Virus record (IMG/VR): IMGVR_UViG_3300031963_000003
Location: 62,001-126,000 of that record
DNA from: a virus
DNA: 64,000 bases
Direction: 5' to 3' (one strand)
Shown: piece after piece, positions 35,101 to 43,900 of the stretch
How positions within the stretch are numbered: position 1 is the stretch's first letter
How the letters are laid out: each line of letters begins with the position of its first letter
Translations under genes and position numbers: made by a program
The notes under the pieces: generated by a model
Told to the model about the DNA's origin: nothing
What the model saw: only the letters and a program-made list of their open reading frames with translations
Databases searched by the model: none

Positions 35101-36269
35101 ATAAAGTTTCAGAAAAAACATCAAATGACGCAGTAAAAAAATTTTATTACAGGTCCACAAAATGGAACGGCTCGATTTTCCAAAAAACGGCATCAGGTTC
35201 TGAATTCAGTACCCTAAGACACCCAACAACAATAATGGATTTAGGTCCAAGAGATGAATTTATTAAAGAAATTTGTGTAGACCCAACATTAGACCCAAAT
35301 TGCTCTATTGTTAGAAGTATAGGTTCAACATCGTATCAAAATTTTAAAGAAATGTTGGGTCTTTACATTAATTACAGACTTGACACAAACGCCAATTATA
35401 ATTATAAAGATTTTTTCTCTAATAATGGATACACTTCATACTACCCGTTTAACACTAATAAAGAAATATTAAATGGTGACGTTTTACAATTAATATCAAT
35501 TAACAATGAAGCCGGTATTGAGGAATTTGATTTACAAAATAGATATTATGGTCAATACAGTCCTGTAATTCTTGACCCTGATGATTATGTTCAATTATTT
35601 AAATCACAATCCGGAACAACGAATGGACCAATGCCGATAAATTTTGTTTTAGACGATGACGGTTATAGGGTTAGAGTTTGTCTAAATGAACCAGGTAGGT
35701 TAACAGAATCGTCACAAATTGTTCCATTTTTTTATTGGGATAAGGACGGACAAGGTTTTGGTGAAGGATATGGACAATCTTGGGATTATGCCACTGTTGT
35801 TTCTCAGAGATTACAAGGAATGACGTATAATTATGCGTTTACGGGTGATTCAACATATAATTATGTTTTATTTCCGATGACAAAAACATATTCGGGAGAT
35901 ACATTCACAATCGCAGGTGCTGATGTTAACGATGGTTCGTTTGATGTTGAAGATACAAACGACGTGCATCTAAACTACAACAATCAAGAGGAAGGGTTTA
36001 CTGTTTTACATATAACATCAGGAACCACTTTATCACCGGATGCAGGTACTTTGTGGATTAGAGTTGGAGAGGTGGGGGGATGGGCTTCAAAACCGTGGAA
36101 TAATGATGTTGATTTTATATTAAAACCAACACAAGTAAATTATACTGGTAATAAACAAATATTATCAACACCATTCTTATTTTATTTTGGATTAAGACCA
36201 GGCGCAACTGCGGTTGATAAATTTATAAAATTATTTGGACCAAAAGGTGCGTTCCCATCTCAAGAATAA
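32145..36269 (+). CDS. Large baseplate-region structural protein with Ig-like domain and hydrophobic helices (1374 aa)
   Basis: Position after gene 6 suggests the place of T4 gp7 (1032 aa), but I see no clear gp7 match. Residues about 45-190 resemble a carboxypeptidase-regulatory-type beta-sandwich: VVCGRIFVNNGFGVPNARVS, and later KTNDAGDFMIWGVPVGTQTI. Residues about 482-522 contain two adjacent hydrophobic helices (FAILLAIIINAF and YTAFVGAVQIIIAPFQLIY), unusual for a soluble baseplate protein. A Ser/Thr/Cys-rich middle follows, with many TTGTT- and GSTT-type stretches. The last ~400 residues look globular. It ends on a TAATG overlap with the next gene. Confidence 0.6.
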   Translation: MQKHRISTNIGKDQKVVVELKNDFDLLEILSLKFTQTEVYSSMCADYGVVCGRIFVNNGFGVPNARVSIFIPISEEDSNDPVISELYPFTTVDSKNDEGYRYNLLPSRKQHGGHEPTGTFPDQKDILTREEVLEVYEKYYKYTVKTNDAGDFMIWGVPVGTQTIHVDVDLSDIGCFSLRPDDFIRQGLGVDKFKNTYSYKASNDLDTLPQIVSFNQTIEVYPFWGNEDLCEIGLTRTDFDLSSKGVKVEPKAYLLGSIYSDKGKNTINKNCRPRGEMGRKCDLTTFDAVIEIIRFTPNKDSSGRPILERYEIQEDIEDDGSFVVPLPMNMDFVYTNEFGENETTNDPNKGIPTSACYRFRISGKNETLGRVRYVASYLIPNIREYNSDVDGSYAFSLNWDDYPTSATSSSVIFNQTYGSYYPEDYFYRFTYNKVYTVTSYMGGHFKGGKDNFLGIKDIAPKAEEDCESSVVTPPINYAWRKFSFAILLAIIINAFERVIYTAFVGAVQIIIAPFQLIYEKVRIGPWNILGWTFYWAPFDGWDESIIEPLQALGTVRLSLTIYPECESCDEIQVFTEDSSTDTDPSNIYQKVASGTAVRDKLTFLVNCTTYTLPPPTTGTTTYTWRDCTNNSIQSQSIPFSGSSVTGVCARDGSMSYAGGDGVPVVTGTCDSTVTDIFICDYDPTEREYFLSESPSSGLTSYYYTGYTYGQSLSTIINNIIVNPNRNYYIRVTSYLAHSGAQTADITALSGLTTGNSYTFLYRNYTCGSTTGVLGRDLASANSWLQWNDPTIPKDYVWSGFTYEIYDSNYPITGSTTSSFDSTSLPEGCLSQNTIYDDSGIVKISYCASGTTADYSGTTANPGTNCNNLNLMVVGQAAANDLSKNPCSIKCDTRSGFSEFRFGVYTVIPAAHTDNRDVQFKLIREYARRKLVNKVFCEGIANYSFFDNWLAGSLYMFPFKARVRWDNEETLDLNVRGTNYCQNLLYYKVSEKTSNDAVKKFYYRSTKWNGSIFQKTASGSEFSTLRHPTTIMDLGPRDEFIKEICVDPTLDPNCSIVRSIGSTSYQNFKEMLGLYINYRLDTNANYNYKDFFSNNGYTSYYPFNTNKEILNGDVLQLISINNEAGIEEFDLQNRYYGQYSPVILDPDDYVQLFKSQSGTTNGPMPINFVLDDDGYRVRVCLNEPGRLTESSQIVPFFYWDKDGQGFGEGYGQSWDYATVVSQRLQGMTYNYAFTGDSTYNYVLFPMTKTYSGDTFTIAGADVNDGSFDVEDTNDVHLNYNNQEEGFTVLHITSGTTLSPDAGTLWIRVGEVGGWASKPWNNDVDFILKPTQVNYTGNKQILSTPFLFYFGLRPGATAVDKFIKLFGPKGAFPSQE

Positions 36270-38029
36270 TGGATAAAAAAAGGATTATATTACCATCTAA
36301 AAAATTTTTTGGTTCAATCAATGAAGACCAAACAATTCGTGTTGGGTTAGAGGAAACTGAGAATCTTTTAAGAGAAGGTGACAGAACAATTATTCTAAGT
36401 AACGCGGAGCTCTTTAATAAAGAAAGGAACGAAAGTAATAGCTATAAAATTCATGGTAAACTAAAAATGGTTTTTAGAAATCTTTATAGTGGTTCATCTG
36501 AATATAATCCATTATTAAAAAGACTGTATTTGGTTGGTGACGGTGGTAATAATGATTTTACAGGTTTCATACCCTACCAAGAATTTGCTTTTTTAAGAAA
36601 AGATGTGGTAAGACAAATAAACACTATACAAACTATTTCATCATTAACAACGTACAGTCCCATTTTTGCTTATTCAGGAGAAACTGAACACACCTCAATA
36701 TCGTCCATACAAGCACCATATCACAATTGGAACATATACCTTTCATATGTTTATGGTCAAGACAGTGCTTATCCGATGAAATATTCATTAAGTGGTGGAA
36801 CTTATTTTAGTTTTACATCAGGCGATGGAATACCTTTTAGGGTTGAAAGCAATGGTAACACATACAAGTTAACAAGTCCTGTAGAACACGGAATGTTATC
36901 GGGTGAATTTATTACACTAAGCGGAGGTAGTTTTAATAACGCGGTAAATGTCACGGGTAAAACATTCACAATTATAAGTGTTGGTGACTCAATATATAAT
37001 TCTGAAAAATATGTTTTAGAAATATCTAAATCCGAATTACCCTCTGGTTCAACACTTTCAACAGTTGTTTTTGGTAAACGATGTCTTGACAGAAATGACA
37101 TAACAGGTTCCACATCTAATTATTACGTTCACAAACACAAAACACTAACAGAAAGGGAAGATTATATATTAGACAAAATTGGATTTGAGTCATCTATTTG
37201 GGAAAACGAAAGAAAATTACTTTTAGAAAATAGTGCTGGTGTTTCTGATGTTTTGGTTGAAAGGAATATGATGGAATCATTAATTTATGATTTCAAAGAA
37301 CCATTTGTTCTTACGGGATTAACTAATAATTTAGGTTATTTACCAACTGAAGTTTATGTAAGTACCATTTTGGCCAATAGAAACGGTTATTTTGAATACC
37401 CACCTAAAGTTGGTTGGAAATTCAATTTTCATGATACATGGGTTGACGAACATTTTAATGGTACAGGAACTACTGAAACGTCCATATTAACAAGTGGTTT
37501 CTCGAGAACGATTAGTGCAACAACCTATAATTTTACAACAGGTGTAGATTTACCTGTTGGTACAGTTTTACATGGTGCCTTTGTTGAATACAATCGTTCA
37601 GAATTAAAAGAAAGAATTATAAGTGAATCATATCACAGATTCTCTAATCCTTTATTTGTTTTTGATTATGGACAAACGGGTACAACTGTAACCTTTTCAG
37701 GTGGTTCAATGACAAACATGTATGGTCTTTATTATCAACCACACCATAGAGTAAAACTAAGACAATTGTCACCATATATTGAAACTTCAACAACAAATCA
37801 AGTATACGGATTACCACAGAATTCAAAATATTTTGAAGACGAGGCGTTATGGAAATGGAGAGATTTATACGACCATGGATTTATTGACCCTGATGGTTTC
37901 GGTACCAACTTTCCTTTTATTAATAATATACATTATGTAAAAAGTGATATTGATTTTTATTTACGAAACGAAAATATCTACAGGAATAAACAAGATAAAG
38001 TTAAGAACGTAAACAAGTTTAAATGTTAA
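36269..38029 (+). CDS. Hypothetical baseplate/fibre-connector protein (586 aa)
   Basis: No family recognised. The protein is beta-rich and Tyr/Asn/Ser-rich. It starts with KKRIILPSKKFFGSINEDQT; the next gene starts with a similar short motif around IIIPSNQMF, so both N-termini may dock on the same partner. The middle contains NTYKLTSPVEHGMLSGEFIT, which looks like a beta-sandwich. No signal peptide or membrane helix is present. It shares TAATG with the upstream gene and is followed after 1 nt by the next gene, so it belongs to the baseplate/wedge operon. T4 gp8-like placement is possible by order only. Confidence 0.6.
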   Translation: MDKKRIILPSKKFFGSINEDQTIRVGLEETENLLREGDRTIILSNAELFNKERNESNSYKIHGKLKMVFRNLYSGSSEYNPLLKRLYLVGDGGNNDFTGFIPYQEFAFLRKDVVRQINTIQTISSLTTYSPIFAYSGETEHTSISSIQAPYHNWNIYLSYVYGQDSAYPMKYSLSGGTYFSFTSGDGIPFRVESNGNTYKLTSPVEHGMLSGEFITLSGGSFNNAVNVTGKTFTIISVGDSIYNSEKYVLEISKSELPSGSTLSTVVFGKRCLDRNDITGSTSNYYVHKHKTLTEREDYILDKIGFESSIWENERKLLLENSAGVSDVLVERNMMESLIYDFKEPFVLTGLTNNLGYLPTEVYVSTILANRNGYFEYPPKVGWKFNFHDTWVDEHFNGTGTTETSILTSGFSRTISATTYNFTTGVDLPVGTVLHGAFVEYNRSELKERIISESYHRFSNPLFVFDYGQTGTTVTFSGGSMTNMYGLYYQPHHRVKLRQLSPYIETSTTNQVYGLPQNSKYFEDEALWKWRDLYDHGFIDPDGFGTNFPFINNIHYVKSDIDFYLRNENIYRNKQDKVKNVNKFKC

Positions 38030-38030
38030 T

Positions 38031-38864
38031 ATGAAAATTCTTGCTAAAAATAATGACCAAACAATTATAATTCCATCAAACCAAATGTTTAAAACAGATT
38101 TGGGTTGGACTGATAATGCTGAGCAGATGGAGCAAGAGATTTTATATGAAATCATCAACCCAACTGAAAATTATGAAACTGTAAGATACATACATACCGC
38201 ATATGACCAAGTTTCACCGGTAACTGATAATACTTTTAACCAAACGGACATATGGTATAATTTTTATTTTTTGAATAGTTTTGGTAATTACTCACAAAAT
38301 TATGAAGACGTTGGAATAACAATGGAAGAAAATTCTAAAATGTTAAAACAGTCAACAGAAAGTTTTTTCAGATTAGAGTTTTACAAAACTAATAATGACG
38401 CATCACCAAATCAAACGAATAGAAGATTGGTTTTTGCAAAGAATTTATCACTCCCTCTTGGTGAAAGAATATATTATACAGGCACACCGTCGGGAGCTAC
38501 GTTACCTCTAAACGATTTTGTTTATGTCCCTGTTTTCACTGGTTCAAACTACAGAAATACGGAAAATATGTACTTTTTTTGGTTTGCGGATGATTCACCA
38601 TTTGATGAAACAAATATTACGGGAAATACATTTTATATGACCGCCAAGTACTATAATGCAAAAGACGGAAGTGTTATTGATTTTGTAAATAAATCAAAAA
38701 ATGTAAATGCAACAACACCGTATGCTGAAGAAGAAGATGTCTACTATAAAGTAATTATAGATAGAACAAATTATTCATACATAGTTTATGCGTATAATGG
38801 TTCATTAGGTACAAGAAAAGGAATAGTAACCGCACCAATAAATTTTTATGAAAGAAAACAATAA
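38031..38864 (+). CDS. Hypothetical structural protein (277 aa)
   Basis: No family recognised. It is rich in Tyr, Phe, Asn and Thr with short beta-strands, for example WYNFYFLNSFGNYSQNY, ERIYYTGTPSGATLPLNDFV and YKVIIDRTNYSYIVYAYNGS. The N-terminal QTIIIPSNQMFKTDLGW resembles the start of the 586-aa neighbour, suggesting related attachment segments. It ends on a TAATG overlap with the next gene. The context is a run of co-translated baseplate-periphery proteins. Confidence 0.55.
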   Translation: MKILAKNNDQTIIIPSNQMFKTDLGWTDNAEQMEQEILYEIINPTENYETVRYIHTAYDQVSPVTDNTFNQTDIWYNFYFLNSFGNYSQNYEDVGITMEENSKMLKQSTESFFRLEFYKTNNDASPNQTNRRLVFAKNLSLPLGERIYYTGTPSGATLPLNDFVYVPVFTGSNYRNTENMYFFWFADDSPFDETNITGNTFYMTAKYYNAKDGSVIDFVNKSKNVNATTPYAEEEDVYYKVIIDRTNYSYIVYAYNGSLGTRKGIVTAPINFYERKQ

Positions 38865-40030
38865 TGGATATTAAATCACCAACAAAATACGAAATACTTA
38901 GGAAAAATATTCCTAATGTTAAATTGTATTCAAACGATGGTCCATATTGGTACAATAGTTTGGGTAGTTTAATATCGTGGTCGGAGTCTCAATATCTTGA
39001 CCCTTTAGATGGTTTTATAGTGTATAACGTCACTGGTGGTACTGTTAGTAATGGATACTACATGTGGACGGGAACCACCATACCAACCAACTCTTACGGA
39101 GACGCTGGTTGTGATTTAACTTTAGAACTATATGGTTGGAACAATATTACAAAAGGGGAGGCGTATGGTGAACACATGTTACCGATATTTTTAGAAACAC
39201 ACGTTGACGAAATGGGTGTAATGGTTGGTTTTGATGGGGAACTTGAACAAGTTGAACAAATTTGTAACTTTTCTTATACTCAGACCGGTAACACAGTTCA
39301 GGTTTACAATACGGTGGACACGAGTAAAGTTTCTGAAATACATTTTATCGATTTTACTGTCAGTTGGGGAGACGGGACTACAAGTATTCTATCAACAACT
39401 GGAATTACCGCAACAAAAACATATTCATCCACCGGCGAAACAACCATATCAATTTCAATCAACACACCATGGAGTCAGTTTGAAACTAAAAAGAAAGTAC
39501 AAGTACCTTCAAATACCACTGTCTCTAACCCATTAGGGACATTCTCCGGGTTCACAATACCATACACCAACATATCGGGTCAAAGTCAAAATTATCTAAA
39601 CGATTTAGACTATAATGGAACCAACACAGGTTATACCACATTTACATATGCTGCAATTGGTAAAAGTAAAATTAGCGAATTAAAATTATACGGTTCAAAT
39701 ACATACTCAGGTGTAACTACAGGAGTAACAAATGGTGTGGCTTACAGTGCATACACAATTGATAATTTGTATTATCAAGATTTTGAGGATGGAATCACTA
39801 CAATTACTGGTACAACATCAGGATTTACAAAAGAAGAAGTCATCAATAAGGTTATTACAAGAAATGAACATTTCTTAGGATTTATTGATGAACCAGTAAT
39901 CTATTCTGACATTTTTGTTGAAAGAGGAAAACAAGGTGTAATGGAAAAAACATTACGATTATCTGAAATTGACAACACAGGTGAATTATCAATTTATGGA
40001 AACGGATATTTTAATATTAGAAAACAATAA
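38864..40030 (+). CDS. Structural protein with PKD-like domain (388 aa)
   Basis: Around residues 163-200 the run IDFTVSWGDGTTSILSTTGI, followed by KTYSSTGETTISISI, is the PKD pattern (W.GDGt...., tY...G.yt.tl.v). This Ig-like fold is common in surface-binding proteins. The N-terminal part is Trp/Tyr-rich (YWYNSLGSLISWSESQYLDP). The C-terminal part has TKEEVINKVITRNEHFLGFI and ends in a compact beta segment. It starts on TAATG with the previous gene. I infer a baseplate-periphery or fibre-connector protein; T4 has no PKD-bearing equivalent that I know of. Confidence 0.6.
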   Translation: MDIKSPTKYEILRKNIPNVKLYSNDGPYWYNSLGSLISWSESQYLDPLDGFIVYNVTGGTVSNGYYMWTGTTIPTNSYGDAGCDLTLELYGWNNITKGEAYGEHMLPIFLETHVDEMGVMVGFDGELEQVEQICNFSYTQTGNTVQVYNTVDTSKVSEIHFIDFTVSWGDGTTSILSTTGITATKTYSSTGETTISISINTPWSQFETKKKVQVPSNTTVSNPLGTFSGFTIPYTNISGQSQNYLNDLDYNGTNTGYTTFTYAAIGKSKISELKLYGSNTYSGVTTGVTNGVAYSAYTIDNLYYQDFEDGITTITGTTSGFTKEEVINKVITRNEHFLGFIDEPVIYSDIFVERGKQGVMEKTLRLSEIDNTGELSIYGNGYFNIRKQ

Positions 40031-40036
40031 TTTTCA

Positions 40037-40044
40037 TATTTATT
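40037..40044 (+). promoter_or_regulatory. TATTTATT motif upstream of the 305-aa gene
   Basis: It lies in the 24-bp gap after the PKD-like gene and ends 10 nt before the ATG at 40055. Confidence 0.4.
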
Positions 40045-40054
40045 ATAAAAAAAC

Positions 40055-40972
40055 ATGGCAGTAGGTAGTTACGGTATAATTAGACCATCAGATGTGTCAC
40101 CCGAAGACGTTGAAATTTATTTTCATTACGTTGCGGATAGAAATAGCACTTCGACTGTTACTCTTAAGAAATTAAGTTCAGCTGAAGTATTAACCCCTGT
40201 TTATCATAATTCGAACACCACGGATGATACTTCAGCACCTAATGTTGAAATCTTAGGTGGATTGTACAACTTAAAATTAACCGCATCCGATTTTGCGGAT
40301 TTAGGTGTATACACACTCCATATAAGACCAAAACAAATAAGAACTTCAATTACTGATTGTGGAATTTTAGCGTCTCTACCTTCAGTTAGAGGATTGGTCA
40401 TTGACTTATCCAATGTTCCTGCTGATGATAGAAATAAATTTACACCACAAGGACTTGTTGGATATAGAATTGAGTACATTAATTCATCTGACAATAAAAA
40501 AATTCCAAATTTTTATAGAATCGTAACATCTTCGTTCTACTGTACACCAATTGTTTCAAATTTAACAAGTACATCACAAAAAGCTATCAGATATCAGTAT
40601 AGTGAACAGGCAACCAATTTGATGTTTTTAACAGTAACACCATCTTCAGCACCAACAAATAAACCAAATACGGTTCCATTTATTGGTGTACCATCACAAA
40701 AAATCATATTAACAAACACATATTTAAATCCCACCACAATTGAGGTAGAAATGGTTGAACATGATGCTTCAACATTGGCACATGCTCTTTATGGTAATCA
40801 AAGTAAAGCGGTTTCACAAGGTATCTATACCATCTATGACAATAATAATAACATCTATAGACAATACAATCTTTACGAAGTTAAAGACGAATTTAATGAA
40901 ACATTATATGAGATTCGTGAAGAAAGAAATGACGTAGACGAAACCTTAAACTTTGATACTATAACAGAATAA
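40055..40972 (+). CDS. Hypothetical structural protein (305 aa)
   Basis: The N-terminal VGSYGIIRPSDVSPEDVEIY with FHYVADRNSTSTVTLKKL and the later LGVYTLHIRPKQIRTSITDC form a compact beta-rich core. A middle strand-rich part (GYRIEYINSSDNKKIPNFYR) follows. The C-terminal ~70 residues, with QGIYTIYDNNNNIYRQYNLY and YEIREERNDVDETLNFD, are charged. I know of no named family. It has its own TATTTATT motif and shares TAATG with the 1414-aa gene, so it leads a two-gene subunit of the operon that ends just before the giant Pro/Thr gene. Confidence 0.6.
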   Translation: MAVGSYGIIRPSDVSPEDVEIYFHYVADRNSTSTVTLKKLSSAEVLTPVYHNSNTTDDTSAPNVEILGGLYNLKLTASDFADLGVYTLHIRPKQIRTSITDCGILASLPSVRGLVIDLSNVPADDRNKFTPQGLVGYRIEYINSSDNKKIPNFYRIVTSSFYCTPIVSNLTSTSQKAIRYQYSEQATNLMFLTVTPSSAPTNKPNTVPFIGVPSQKIILTNTYLNPTTIEVEMVEHDASTLAHALYGNQSKAVSQGIYTIYDNNNNIYRQYNLYEVKDEFNETLYEIREERNDVDETLNFDTITE

Positions 40973-43900
40973 TGGCAAGGAGAAAAGTACCGAGTCAAGC
41001 GTCAAGCGGAGCGGAAACATTTAATGATTTCTTAGTTGGTAGACAGATAACTGATGGTTCATCTGCACTAACCAACACCGTATTTGCGCTTGATAAGTCT
41101 ATCCCTGACAAAGATTCTAAAAATTTTACGAGTAACCCATTCTCTCAATTTTTAACATTAGATACGTTAAAAGAGGTTGAGGGTATTCAAACAACATCAG
41201 CAACACCAAGAAAAAAGAGAACTGACGAAGTAAGGTTTAAGGGCAACAAAAAATATGCCGATAAATCTTTATTTGGTTCGTTAACAAGTAGAATTTTAGT
41301 TTCATTAACTAGAATTATAAACAAGTTTCCGGGTGGAATTTCAATCTTATCGGACAGTCCTATAGGTGTTTCTAATTACAGTGCTAGTGGAATAACATAT
41401 AACGATAGCACCAATACCACAACTTTTTACATCGAAAGAAGTAAAATATTCAATCCTTTTGATTTAGTTTTTGTTGAGCCTAATTCAGTAGTTAAACCAG
41501 AAACTGAAAACGAATTAAGAAATTTTTATTCGTCTTATACAAAATATGTTGTTGTTACAAATAACACACCATATCCAATTTTAGAATACAGCGAACCGAA
41601 TACAAACAATAGAATTTACTTAAAGGTATATGGACAACCATTTACTGGTTCAACATATTCAGAAAATTTATTGATAAGACCAAACGATGGTTTAGTTGAA
41701 GAATTTTTCGAAGGGTTAGACGATTTAGAGGAATCACTTTTAAATAGAGAAACAAATCCAATTTATACTTCATCATTTAAAGTACCGAGAGATGTTCAAG
41801 ACAATTCAAAAACATCTTTGGTTGATGTTGTAATAACTTGGCCAATATCTAATGATGGTTATAACATACAAATAACCGGTTTTGATTACGATTTATATGT
41901 TGGTAAATTAAAAGATATTGCTGATGAGATAGATGTGTATAAATCTAATCTAATGGTTAGATTTTTAGCCGCACCACAGTTATTTGAATTTGACACCGAA
42001 GATAAAAGAGCTGAAAGTGTATTTCAATTATATGGTCAAAGCTTTGATAGTGTAAAGAAATACATAGACAACATAGCTTATATGAGAAACGTAAGTTATG
42101 ATGGAATTAATAATTTACCTGATGTACTTTTAAAAAACTTAGCAGAAAATTTAGGTTTATCAACATTAAATTTATTCGATGAAAATAGTCTAAATGATGT
42201 TTTATATTCAAGATTACAATCAAATTATGACGGAGTATCAACCGGTACGAATTTAATTGAAGCTGAGTATGAGTTTTATCGAAGATTACTTATAAATCTT
42301 GCTCACATTTATAAATCAAAAGGAACAAAATCCTCTATTGATTTCTTTTTAAAATTTTTGGGGGCACCCGAGCCTTTGATTAGGATTGATGAATACATTT
42401 ATAAAGTAACGTCAATTCCATCTAGTTTTAATTTACAACAAGACATATACGATGCGATTCAAGGTAACAAAAGATATTCTTACGCCACCTTTGATAGTAC
42501 AGGTTTCACATATTCTAAAGTTTACTACTCAGCGTCAACAACATTTGACAGAGAGGGTTACCCTGTAGACGAAAAAACTGGACTACCAAGAAGAGCATAT
42601 AACGAAACTGAAAACATATTCTTTGGTAAAGGTTCAGGATGGTACGATATTACATTATCACACCGTACTCCACTCGTTTTAGACAGTAGTAACTCAATAC
42701 TAACGGGTAACACCAAAACAATTAAAACAAAGAATAAAAACTACACATACGGAGAAGAATACTTTGATTTATATAGAACATTACCAGGTTTAGATACCGG
42801 TTATGAATTGGTTTCCGCGGTCGATAATAAAGACGGAAAACCAATTGAGGATGATTATTTATTAATTTTAAATAGAAAAAACATTGGAATTTATATCTCA
42901 CCATCACGAGGTATAGATTATGATATCTTTAGACAAAGTAGAGAATTATTAATAAGTTTTGGTACAAATACTTTATTACCCCAAACAGGTAAAACTTTTG
43001 CTGAATTTTTAGACACCTTTATTCATGGACTTGTAACAAATTCTAACAAAATTCGTTACAAAAAAAATTATATTCAATTAGAAGATGTCTATAGAGATTA
43101 TATATCACAAACAACAGGTTTTACACCATATAATCAAATAAATGTTATTGAATTTGTTAATAAATTATCACCTTATTGGCCACAATTAGTTGAACAATTA
43201 GTACCATCAACCACTCAATGGACCGGCGGTAATTTAATAGAAAATAACGTGTTTGGTAGACCAAAATATCAATATAGATATGATTGTCAACCATTAGAAT
43301 TTATTGAGGAACTATACCCTGATTTTGAAAATGTAATTGAGGAAGATTTAGAAAATATTTTAGGTGAAGAAAATAATTTTAGAGGTTTAATAAACCTTAC
43401 AGGTGTTACTTACTATCCTGTAATTGAAATTGATGGAACAGTTTATGGTGGGGCCGACTACACGGGTCTAACATCCTCTATGTATGTGATTGTTAGTGGA
43501 ACAAGTAACACTTCAAACAGTGCAAAATTATTTGATGCACAACCATTTACAGGATGTACAAGTGGGGTCACCAGTGGTGATACGGTAAATCTTTCCTTAA
43601 TATGTGATTATAAAGATTATCTTGAACCTGATGTTACTAAAATTAAAGAACTATGGTTATCGGCGTTATCTGTATTGATTGATGACGTAACTATTACAAG
43701 AAATAGTGCAGGGTATGAACCCTATTCTGCTTTCACGGGAACCACAGGCCAAACATATTTTTCAGAAACAATACCATTAATAAAATACACAACATACACT
43801 GATGAAAATGGTGTTGAAAAAGTTAAGTTTTCATCCGTAAAATTAGGTCCAAACGAATGTTCAGTGGTCGACTATTTTGATTATCGATTTGATGCCGATT

